Source: JANNRW01 sp031401815
Lineage (GTDB): Bacteria; Desulfobacterota; Desulfuromonadia; Geobacterales; DSM-12255
DNA: 5,644 nucleotides
Direction: 5' to 3'
NCBI GenBank assembly: GCA_031401815.1
Contig: JANNRW010000233.1
Span: forward strand, 1 to 5,644
Below the pieces are notes generated by a model. That model searched no databases, was not told the origin of the DNA, and saw only the letters and a list, made by a program, of their open reading frames with translations. Shown in pieces: positions 1-5,644 of the stretch. The stretch's first letter is position 1, and every line of letters starts with the position of its first letter. The translations under genes were made by a program, and so were the position numbers.

Positions 1-20
1 AGATGGCGGGCTTGCTGATA

Positions 21-68
21 TTGACCCCATCCCCACCCCCGCCCACCCCCGGAAGGGGAGGGGGTCAA
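21..68. terminator. Imperfect hairpin overlapping the stop codon, possible terminator
   Basis: TTGACCCC at 21-28 pairs perfectly with GGGGTCAA at 61-68. The interior CCCC-GGAA-GGGG at 47-58 can continue the stem with bulges. The structure spans the TGA at 65-67, so it would form at the end of the synthase transcript. There is no T tract on the coding strand afterwards (it reads TATCAGCAAG), so a classical intrinsic terminator is not supported. It may simply be part of the repeat element. Left of 21 only 20 bases remain, too few to assign. Confidence 0.3.
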
Positions 69-164
69 AGGGGCACACACCCATGAAAGGGGGGGGGGTT
101 ATTTAAAGGAAAGGGGGGTATTATTACACCCCCAACAAGGGGGAGGTCAGGAGGGGGATGGGGT
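24..164. repeat. 141-bp C/G-rich element with 11-bp terminal inverted repeats (MITE- or REP/BIME-like)
   Basis: The ends are perfect inverted copies: ACCCCATCCCC at 24-34 and GGGGATGGGGT at 154-164. Inside are a hairpin CCCCC-AACAA-GGGGG at 129-143, a second C-rich/G-rich foldback at about 46-62, and a run of ten G at 89-98. The composition is strongly strand-biased and low in complexity, unlike the neighbouring coding sequence. It encodes no protein of its own. It supplies the last 33 codons and the TGA of the synthase frame. No clear target-site duplication is visible. The family name and copy number are unknown from this window. Confidence 0.7.
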
Positions 165-3100
165 TGTTTGTAGCGCCACAAAGCCAGAAGCTGCTCCTTC
201 GACGTCCCGGTCAATCGCGCAGACATGTTGGTGATTTCTACAATCGGCTTTCCGTCGGCATACATGAGAGCATCACATATCACATATGGCTCTGGACGAT
301 AGCCTAACTCTCGAATCGATACTTCATAAGTAACCACTCTGGTTGTCTCCAGAACCTGTCCACGGCAGCGGAGTCCACTTGCCACACCCGGAACCGGCTC
401 CCAGACCGCAGAATCTGCTTCAGCCACCCACCCCATCCGAAGGAGAAAAATCCGCAGGGTGTGCATGCAGCACTCGTACATCAGGGTGCCCGGCATAACC
501 CGGTCATCGACAAAGTGACAGGTTATGAACCAGTCATCAGGATGAATATCGGCTTCAGCACGGATGAAACCCTCACCGTAGCGACCGCCAGCAGGGAGAA
601 TCTCCATAACCCGGTGAACCAGCTCCATCCGGCCACCAGGGATGGTAAGAGGGCGGGTCAGCAAAAGCCCGGCAAAGAGAGAGCCGAAGCAGCCTGTCAG
701 GTCGCCACCCCGCAGACGGGTTAATTGAAGAGCATCGTAACTCTCCACTTCCATCGGAACCAGCTCCTGCCAATCCTCAGGACGGATGCCGCTCATCGGG
801 CGCATGTCAAGTGCCGGGCGGACGATCCCCTTGCCAGCCTCCAGCTCCGCAGAGTTGAAGAAGCCTGCACAGCCGTCCCTCATTGAGAGTAGCGGTTCTC
901 CATTGACAGATGCCTCGAAAAAGAAGCGGAAGAGCCAGGTCTCCCCCTGACGAAAGAAGCGCTCGATCCTGATGTCGTAGCTGATCGTCTCTCCGGGGCC
1001 GGGGAGGGAGCGGTGGAAGGTGACAACTGCGTCCAGTAGCCGATAGACCGCAACCCCCCTTGAAATAAAGTCAATGCCAAGATACCCGGAGAGGAACAGA
1101 TCAGCCTGACCTGCCTCCACAGCGATACAGGTAGGGATGCGACCACCATCCAGGTACCAGGCGTCTTCATGGATATCGTGCTCGGTCACCACGCGCCCAT
1201 GAGACATCGATTTTGGCTCCCCCTCCAAAGCCGTGATCCGGTCTACCAGCATCAGCGGTTCGTCCGGAAGGCGGACTCTTGTAGGGTAGCTGTCAACCTC
1301 GGCAAATTCCTGACCGAGCACTCTGGCCACTGATCCACGGGCAAATTCGAAGCATAGTTCCCGGCTGAAAACAGCTGGGTTGCTGGCATCAGGAGCAGTT
1401 GCAGGGGCGGGTTTCAAACCCGCCCCTACAGAGGAATCCTCGCCCAGCTCCTGTTGCAGGGCAAGTTGCAGCGAAATGGCCTCAGCCATTGAACGAGCAA
1501 CGGTTTCACTGAAACGAAGATAAGCTTCGTGCGCTTTCAGCCGCGCATCCTGAGCAGCAGCGAACTCCCGCAAAAGCGAATCCTCGCCGATAGATGCAGC
1601 CTCTGGCGGCAGTTCTGGTGATTTCGCAGGGGCTGGCTCCAAACCCGCCCGGTCTGCCTTGGCCCAAAGTTGAGCAACCGCTCTGGAGGCCACAGCTGCA
1701 TGCTCCTGCGTCTCAGACTGTAGCGCTGGCAGTGGTTCAGCCAGGGGGAACACCAGCTGCTCCTTGACTGGAGGCAGTATCCGTTTGAACGGTCTGCCGC
1801 CACAAGAGACAGTGATACTGTTGGCTGATCTGATCAATGTCGGCAGCTCTGTAGGAAAGAGCGGCGCAAGATCGACCTGAATCCCCTCTGCAACAAGGCT
1901 GGCCAGCACTCTCAAAATTGCCCCTTCACCATCTTGTCCCTGCATGCAGGCAGAACGGGCCAGATGAGGCCGGTCGCCAAGAATCTGACTGATCATCCGG
2001 CTGCACGAGCCTCCTGGTCCCATCTCCAGAAAAATCCGGACACCATCAGCGTAGGCACTATTGATTACAGCAGGATAGTCTATCCCTTCGAGCGCCTGGG
2101 CAAGTATTGCATCTGCCGCACTCTCCCGGTTAAGTTCATACGATGCACCTTCAGCTCCGCTGTAGAATGTAATCCCGGAAGGCTGGGTTGTCGGAAAAAG
2201 ATGGAGATTGCGGTACGGCTCTGCAACTTCCCGGGCAACTTCACAATGAACCGTGGTAACCCCGGAAAGCGGGAAAAAGTGAGCCCCCAGAAGAGCAATC
2301 AGACGCCTTACCCCTTTTGCGTCACCACCGATTACACATTCGTCCTTGGTATTGACAATCAAAAGATAAACCCGCGTAGTCATACGGATGGCACGGCGCA
2401 CTTCTCTGGCTGAGGCTCTGACTACCCCGATCTGCCACTCTATACTTTTCCCTTCAGGTATTCCCCAGGCTCTGGCCGCTGCCCGACACCCCCCGGCAAG
2501 CTCTTCGGTAAAGAGGGTTGAGGAGAAGATCCTCTGGAGCATTTCGTCACGATCCTGCCATCCCCCCAGGGCAAAGAGCGCTGCCGATTCTCCAAGGCTG
2601 TAGCCTATGGCTGCTGAAGGCTCAACTCCAAAGCTTCTGACAATACTGCTGACAACGCAACCTGTTGCAACCTGGCCGAAAATCACTGCTCGATGATCAA
2701 GATCAATTTCTGCGGCAGGAGCGCCATTCCAGAAGAGCTCAGGCTGGAACTGGCTCCTCAGGTAAAGATTGTTCCGATCCTGCTGACGATAAATTTCAGG
2801 CCAGCGACAGGAGAGCGCCATCCCCATGCCAGGATAATGGTTACCGGAACCAGGGAAAACAAAAGCAATTTTACCCTTTTCACCAAGAGGATCAGCCGAA
2901 TGGAAAAGTCGATCCCTGAGCTGTGGCGGGAGGAGAGAGAGGTTGCCACCGGCTGAAAGAAGCTCTGATGAATGATCAAGAAGAGCAAGAAGCTCTTCAG
3001 CGCTTGAGGCAACCAGGGCAATCAGATGCAGCTCGTTTTGCAGGCTGTTATCTTCAAACCACTCTCTGGCAAGCATAGAGATGTCAGGAGCTGACCCTGC

Positions 3101-5644
3101 TACTGCCAGAGTTCGCAATCTTTGCAGTTTTGCCTCCAGCTGAGCCAGACTCTCGCCGCAAATTACAAATAGCTGCTCTTTACAAGCTCCAAGCGGATTC
3201 AACAATTCCGCCCCCCACTTGTCCCTGCTGCCTGTCCCCTCCTCAAGTACGACATGGCAGCAGGAGCCATCTACACCAATAGCACTGACTGCGGCATGAC
3301 GCTCGCCATCTGCACGGTTTCTGAGCCAGTAGCGTGGAGCCTCCGGCATATGAAACAGAGGGGCAACGGCAAATTCTGCTACAGGCGACTCAACTTTTTT
3401 TGCGCCGGGAATAATCTCCTGGTAAAGGGCAAGACAAGCCCGCACTAAAGAAGCGATCCCTGAAGCTGCGCCAGTATGGCCGATCCTGTCTTTGACACTT
3501 GAAAGCGCACAGTGCCGCTCTTTTGCTACCAGTGCATCATTAAAGGGGAACTGCTCAAAAAAAGCCGCCAGAGCAGTCGCCTCCATTTTGTCCTCAACAG
3601 GGTGACCACTTCCATCTGCTTCGAGATAATCAACTGACTGCGGCGAAATATCCGCTTCCTTATAGGCCCGGTCAAGGGAAAGGGTATAACTCTCGGCAGA
3701 TGGAGTAATGATTTTGCCACTGCTTGAACCGATACCTTTTATAACAGCATAGATCCGGTCATTGTCGCGCTCGGCATCTGCTACTCTTTTCAGAACCACG
3801 CAGGCAGCGCCTTCACCGCTGATGCTGCTCTCTGCCTTGTCGTCAAAAGGGTAAGTCTCGCCACTGGCAGAATAAGCTCTTGTGCAGTGCTGGCCTAGGA
3901 GTGCGCGCAGATCTCCGGCAAAATCAACACCCCCTGCAAGCGCATGATCCAGCTCGTTTTGCTGTAGTAGCCTGACAGCAACTTCAAGCGCCTTTAACCC
4001 TGAAGTCTCTTCACTTGAAAGAGTAAATCCCGGCCCGCCAAACCGGAACTCGCGCCCTATCCGGCTTGCAACGATATTGCCCAGCGCTCCCATTGTTCTG
4101 TTAGCTGTAAGTGCCGGCCCTGCCGCATCTTTGAGCTCTTCCACCCATTTTTTCAGCTCCTCAGGGGAGAGGTCGGTTCCAAGCTCGCGACCATACCCTT
4201 CAGCCAGCTCTTCCAGAGCCCAGCGACAACTGAAGTTCGTGCTGTTCAGATCTAGCGCAATACCGATGAAAACTCCGGCATCCAGATTCCCGTCCCGCCC
4301 AAGGCCGGCATCTTCCAGCGCAGCAGCTGCAGACTGCAGCATCAAAAGCTGCTGCGGCAGCATCTCTTCGATCTCTTTGGGCGGAATACGGAACTGTTCG
4401 GCAGAAGCGGTCACCTCTTCAAGGTAGTACCCTGCAAAAGATCTCTTGCCAAACCCCTCCTTCTGAAACCATTCGGAGTCCTGCGCCCCCCACCATTTTC
4501 CAGGGGTTACAGGTGAGATCTCCTCGCTTGAACCAAGCACTCTCTCCTGAAACGAGCGGAGCGATTGCCAGGGGCCAAAACGGGCATCCATCCCGACAAT
4601 CGCGATATCAGCCGGTCTGTCGACTGAAGCTTCATCCCTGTTGAGATAATAACCTTTTAGCTGGGGTTGCCTGTTACCGACGTAATCAGGGAGCCACTCT
4701 TCAATCAAAAGATGCGCATTGATCCCGCCAAAACCAAAAGCACTGACTGCTCCCCGTCTCGGGATCCCCTCACTGCGCCTCTTCCATGGGAGAGCCCCCC
4801 CAAGAACGCAAAAAGGGCTGCTCTCCAGCTCCATCTCCGGCTGTGGCGTATTAAAGCCGGCTGTAGGGGGGAGCGTCTCGTTGCTTATTGCAAGAAGCAT
4901 TTTGGCAAGCGCTGCACCCCCTGCTGCTGTGAGCAGATGGCCGATGTTAGATTTTACCGATCCGATGACACAGCGACCCTCCTTGAGCCTTGCCTCTCCC
5001 CAGAGCTGCTTCAGGCTTGTCACTTCTGTCAAGTCTCCTACCGGCGTCCCTGTTGCATGACATTCAACGAGATCGACATCTTCCGGACGCCATCCGGCCT
5101 GAAGATAGGCTGACTTCATTGCGCGCAGCTGCCCTTCAGACATCGGTGCCAGCAGACTTCCACCAACATCATTGGCAAGTCCGATCCCCTTGATGATGCC
5201 GTAAATCCTGTCGCCATGTGCGATCGCATCTTCAGTACGCTTCAAAAGGAAAAGTCCGGCACCTTCGCCAACCAGGAGGCCATCACCTGCTGCATCAAAA
5301 GGCGAGCAGATACCTCGCTTAGACAGGGCTCGCAACTGGGAAAAACCCATCTGGGTGTATAGTGGATCAGGGCGGGATACTCCACCGGTAAGCATGGCAT
5401 CCGCACGGTGGGCAAGAAGTTCATCAGCAGCAAGTTTTATGGCGTAAAGTGAGGAGGCGCAGGCAGCATCAAGAGTGTATGAACCTCCGCCAAGCCCCAG
5501 TGCATGCGCCAGGAGTCCGGCAGGAAGCCCGGCAACATAGCGGTTGAGCGGTTCAGTTCCAAAACGGCCAATGGATTTGCCGAGCAGTTTTTCTTCAAAT
5601 GTTCTGCCCAGCCATTGGCGAGCCAGGGCAGTCGACTTTTCGGT
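65..5644 (-). CDS. PfaC/Pfa3-like PUFA (secondary lipid) synthase subunit, KS-CLF-AT-DH, 5' partial
   Basis: This is a multidomain type I iterative fatty-acid/polyketide synthase subunit, expected to act in the cytosol with ACP-, KR- and ER-bearing partners to build long-chain unsaturated or related lipids. The frame is open from 5644 to a TGA at 65-67 (1859 visible codons); the true start lies beyond the right edge, and the ATG at 5393-5395 is internal because it follows the KS active-site Cys. Domains in order are KS (residues 1-318), inactive KS/CLF (346-803), AT (about 921-1261), an Ala/Pro/Glu-rich linker (about 1262-1426) and two FabA-like hot-dogs (about 1449-1820). No ACP, KR or ER motif is visible. 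The family assignment rests on recognisable DH motifs such as LMLVDRI, AVEAGQADLFLSGYLGID, HPDDWF and CHFVDDRVMPGTLMYE, which are close to PfaC. The last 33 codons come from a repeat element, so the native C terminus is doubtful: PfaC proteins usually carry a second dehydratase pair here. An HglE-like glycolipid or other secondary-lipid synthase is an alternative, and the product cannot be told from this subunit alone. Confidence 0.9.
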   Translation of the reverse strand, partial: TEKSTALARQWLGRTFEEKLLGKSIGRFGTEPLNRYVAGLPAGLLAHALGLGGGSYTLDAACASSLYAIKLAADELLAHRADAMLTGGVSRPDPLYTQMGFSQLRALSKRGICSPFDAAGDGLLVGEGAGLFLLKRTEDAIAHGDRIYGIIKGIGLANDVGGSLLAPMSEGQLRAMKSAYLQAGWRPEDVDLVECHATGTPVGDLTEVTSLKQLWGEARLKEGRCVIGSVKSNIGHLLTAAGGAALAKMLLAISNETLPPTAGFNTPQPEMELESSPFCVLGGALPWKRRSEGIPRRGAVSAFGFGGINAHLLIEEWLPDYVGNRQPQLKGYYLNRDEASVDRPADIAIVGMDARFGPWQSLRSFQERVLGSSEEISPVTPGKWWGAQDSEWFQKEGFGKRSFAGYYLEEVTASAEQFRIPPKEIEEMLPQQLLMLQSAAAALEDAGLGRDGNLDAGVFIGIALDLNSTNFSCRWALEELAEGYGRELGTDLSPEELKKWVEELKDAAGPALTANRTMGALGNIVASRIGREFRFGGPGFTLSSEETSGLKALEVAVRLLQQNELDHALAGGVDFAGDLRALLGQHCTRAYSASGETYPFDDKAESSISGEGAACVVLKRVADAERDNDRIYAVIKGIGSSSGKIITPSAESYTLSLDRAYKEADISPQSVDYLEADGSGHPVEDKMEATALAAFFEQFPFNDALVAKERHCALSSVKDRIGHTGAASGIASLVRACLALYQEIIPGAKKVESPVAEFAVAPLFHMPEAPRYWLRNRADGERHAAVSAIGVDGSCCHVVLEEGTGSRDKWGAELLNPLGACKEQLFVICGESLAQLEAKLQRLRTLAVAGSAPDISMLAREWFEDNSLQNELHLIALVASSAEELLALLDHSSELLSAGGNLSLLPPQLRDRLFHSADPLGEKGKIAFVFPGSGNHYPGMGMALSCRWPEIYRQQDRNNLYLRSQFQPELFWNGAPAAEIDLDHRAVIFGQVATGCVVSSIVRSFGVEPSAAIGYSLGESAALFALGGWQDRDEMLQRIFSSTLFTEELAGGCRAAARAWGIPEGKSIEWQIGVVRASAREVRRAIRMTTRVYLLIVNTKDECVIGGDAKGVRRLIALLGAHFFPLSGVTTVHCEVAREVAEPYRNLHLFPTTQPSGITFYSGAEGASYELNRESAADAILAQALEGIDYPAVINSAYADGVRIFLEMGPGGSCSRMISQILGDRPHLARSACMQGQDGEGAILRVLASLVAEGIQVDLAPLFPTELPTLIRSANSITVSCGGRPFKRILPPVKEQLVFPLAEPLPALQSETQEHAAVASRAVAQLWAKADRAGLEPAPAKSPELPPEAASIGEDSLLREFAAAQDARLKAHEAYLRFSETVARSMAEAISLQLALQQELGEDSSVGAGLKPAPATAPDASNPAVFSRELCFEFARGSVARVLGQEFAEVDSYPTRVRLPDEPLMLVDRITALEGEPKSMSHGRVVTEHDIHEDAWYLDGGRIPTCIAVEAGQADLFLSGYLGIDFISRGVAVYRLLDAVVTFHRSLPGPGETISYDIRIERFFRQGETWLFRFFFEASVNGEPLLSMRDGCAGFFNSAELEAGKGIVRPALDMRPMSGIRPEDWQELVPMEVESYDALQLTRLRGGDLTGCFGSLFAGLLLTRPLTIPGGRMELVHRVMEILPAGGRYGEGFIRAEADIHPDDWFITCHFVDDRVMPGTLMYECCMHTLRIFLLRMGWVAEADSAVWEPVPGVASGLRCRGQVLETTRVVTYEVSIRELGYRPEPYVICDALMYADGKPIVEITNMSARLTGTSKEQLLALWRYKQPHPPPDLPLVGGVIIPPFPLNNPPPFHGCVPL
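185..720 (-). other. Domain: FabA-like dehydratase, C-terminal catalytic half of the DH pair
   Basis: This half should dehydrate beta-hydroxyacyl-ACP, and FabA-like members may also isomerise the double bond, as in PUFA synthesis. It runs from about GDLTGCFGSLFAGLLL through GGRMELVHRV to VEITNMSARLTG. The catalytic His is in WFITCHFVDDRVMPG (codon 515-517, residue 1710). At +14 residues, where FabA has Asp, there is Glu in LMYECC (codon 473-475, residue 1724). The FabA-type HF..D.VMPG signature is well kept. It ends close to a repeat element, and no second dehydratase pair follows within the window. Confidence 0.87.
850..1300 (-). other. Domain: FabA-like hot-dog, N-terminal half of the DH pair, probably non-catalytic
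   Basis: The domain runs from SYPTRVRLPDEPLMLVDRI to MRDGCAGFFNSAEL. The block RIPTCIAVEAGQADLFLSG aligns with the FabA VMPGCLGLDA helix, with Glu (codon 1115-1117, residue 1510) at the FabA catalytic Asp position. The position 14 residues earlier, where FabA has its catalytic His, is Trp in HEDAWYLDGG. This half therefore lacks a recognisable His-Asp pair. In PfaC-type enzymes the hot-dogs come as pseudo-active plus active pairs, and this looks like the structural, pseudo-active member. The alignment was made by eye. Confidence 0.78.
1400..1430. repeat. GC-rich palindromic repeat, intact copy, inside the coding linker
   Basis: A 23-nt core (1404-1426) has perfect 11-nt arms, GGGGCGGGTTT and AAACCCGCCCC, around a central C at 1415. 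Pairing extends with one mismatch to 1400-1430. On the coding strand it reads GAGLKPAPA without a stop and without disturbing the frame. From memory, such palindromes are dispersed in many copies in Geobacter-type and some other bacterial genomes, mostly between genes. A copy inside an enzyme linker recalls the protein-coding palindromic elements of Rickettsia. Confidence 0.85.
1626..1650. repeat. Degenerate second copy of the linker palindrome
   Basis: This 25-nt segment matches 22 of 25 positions of the copy at 1401-1425. The differences fall in the left arm and upper stem, so the palindrome is weakened. It lies exactly 225 bp (75 codons) from the first copy, in the same orientation and frame, and encodes AGLEPAPA against AGLKPAPA. 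It is either an older insertion or a diverged duplicate of the same element. Confidence 0.7.
1862..2883 (-). other. Domain: PfaB-like acyltransferase (AT)
   Basis: The domain begins at GKIAFVFPGSGNHYPGMG. The nucleophilic Ser lies in GYSLGES (codon 2597-2599, residue 1016), where Tyr replaces the common His of GHSLGE. A candidate catalytic His is in TTVHCEVA (codon 2246-2248, residue 1133). LEMGPGGSCSRMI matches the C-terminal glycine-rich AT motif. At 25 residues after the Ser, where malonyl transferases such as FabD have the carboxylate-binding Arg, this protein has Ser (codon 2522-2524). It is therefore probably not a malonyl loader and resembles the ATs of PfaB-type proteins. The substrate is unknown; loading, transfer or release of a non-carboxylated acyl chain is inferred. 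The stretch between the CLF and this AT (about 3234-2884) is an ordinary KS-to-AT linker without a recognised catalytic motif. Confidence 0.85.
3235..4609 (-). other. Domain: second KS-like domain, inactive, chain-length-factor (CLF) type
   Basis: A full KS fold starts at DIAIVGMDARFG and ends at VSAIGVDGSCCHVVLEE. Aligned by eye with KS1 and the usual GPSLTVDTACSSS motif, the sequence GPGFTLSSEETSG carries Glu (codon 4007-4009, residue 546) in place of the nucleophilic Cys. EADGSGHPVED carries Asp (codon 3614-3616, residue 677) in place of the first catalytic His. Only the last His is kept, in VKDRIGHTGAASG (codon 3476-3478, residue 723). A KS paired with a Cys-less partner is the KS-CLF arrangement known from PfaC and type II polyketide systems, where the partner shapes the cavity and sets chain length. 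Its role here is inferred from that precedent. Confidence 0.88.
4690..5644 (-). other. Domain: beta-ketoacyl synthase KS1, catalytically intact, N-terminal part missing
   Basis: The condensing domain performs decarboxylative Claisen condensation of malonyl-ACP onto the growing chain. The active-site Cys is in LDAACASSLYAIKLA (codon 5459-5461, residue 62). The two catalytic His are in VECHATGTPVGD (codon 5057-5059, residue 196) and KSNIGHLLTAAGG (codon 4937-4939, residue 236). The C-terminal signature AFGFGGINAHLLIEE closes the domain near 4690. The Cys-His-His triad is complete, so this should be the working KS of the protein. A complete KS has roughly 100-200 more residues before the Cys than are seen here, which places the gene start outside the window. 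Confidence 0.93.

Larger units (their letters stand above)
1366..1861 (-). other. Interdomain linker, Ala/Pro/Glu-rich with a helical segment
   Basis: About 165 residues separate the AT from the dehydratase region. The first part is hydrophobic and proline-containing, followed by an Ala/Pro/Glu-rich stretch. A charged, likely helical or coiled-coil segment follows (around LREFAAAQDARLKAHEAYLR) and then another Ala/Pro-rich stretch. Two palindromic repeats are embedded here and translated as AGLEPAPA and AGLKPAPA. No catalytic motif is visible. A flexible linker would tolerate such insertions. Confidence 0.7.

Noticed and set aside
24..164. CRISPR array or tandem repeat
   Set aside because: There is no regular repeat-spacer spacing. 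The structure is an inverted-ended, hairpin-rich element.
1490..1600. GEDSLLREF in the linker as a possible ACP phosphopantetheine site
   Set aside because: GxDSL is present, but the surrounding sequence does not form an ACP-like domain and continues as a charged helix. No phosphopantetheine-type core is supported.
1934..2413. Plus-strand open frame of 159 codons
   Set aside because: It lies opposite the AT domain, whose motifs (GYSLGES, VHCEVA) are in the minus frame. Its translation resembles no known family and is a shadow.
4667..5113. Plus-strand open frame of 148 codons
   Set aside because: It lies opposite the KS1 catalytic His motifs and shows no domain features.
5393..5395. ATG as the start of the synthase
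   Set aside because: The same frame is open upstream to 5644 and contains the KS active site DAACASS before this ATG, so the Met is internal.
5242..5433. Short minus-strand open frame in another frame
   Set aside because: It overlaps the KS1 core in a different frame, and its residues do not match any family.

Overview
The window is almost entirely one very long minus-strand reading frame, open from the right edge (first complete codon at 5644) to a TGA at 65-67. It gives 1859 visible residues and has no visible start. From N to C terminus it encodes a ketosynthase (5' end cut off by the window), a second ketosynthase-like domain that has lost its catalytic Cys and first His (chain-length-factor type), an acyltransferase, an Ala/Pro/Glu-rich linker, and a pair of FabA-like hot-dog dehydratase domains. 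This is the plan of the PfaC/Pfa3 subunit of a bacterial polyunsaturated-fatty-acid (PUFA) or 'secondary lipid' synthase, with an AT placed between CLF and DH. Such subunits work with partner proteins carrying KS-AT-ACP-KR and enoyl reductase. None of those partners lies in this window, so the operon is inferred only.

Layout, right to left along the coding strand: KS 5644-4690, CLF 4609-3235, AT 2883-1862, linker about 1861-1366, N-terminal hot-dog about 1300-850, C-terminal hot-dog about 720-185, then a C-rich tail made by reading into a repeat. Residue numbers below count from the codon starting at 5644. The plus-strand open frames and the other minus-strand frames are shadows of this gene.

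Two kinds of non-protein structure stand out. First, the linker holds two copies (1400-1430 and 1626-1650) of a GC-rich palindrome, one fresh and one decayed. Both are translated in the same frame as AGL(K/E)PAPA. Second, the 3' end runs into a C/G-rich element of about 141 bp (24-164) with perfect 11-bp terminal inverted repeats and internal hairpins. This element supplies the last 33 codons and the stop. It sits just where PfaC-type proteins normally continue into a second dehydratase pair, and the frame is open again after it to the left edge. The gene may therefore be a full-length PfaC-like gene interrupted or trimmed by the element.

The organism is a bacterium. The PUFA-synthase-like enzyme together with these dispersed palindromes suggests a deltaproteobacterial (Geobacter/Desulfuromonadales-like) genome. 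That assignment rests on recalled family knowledge and is moderate to weak.
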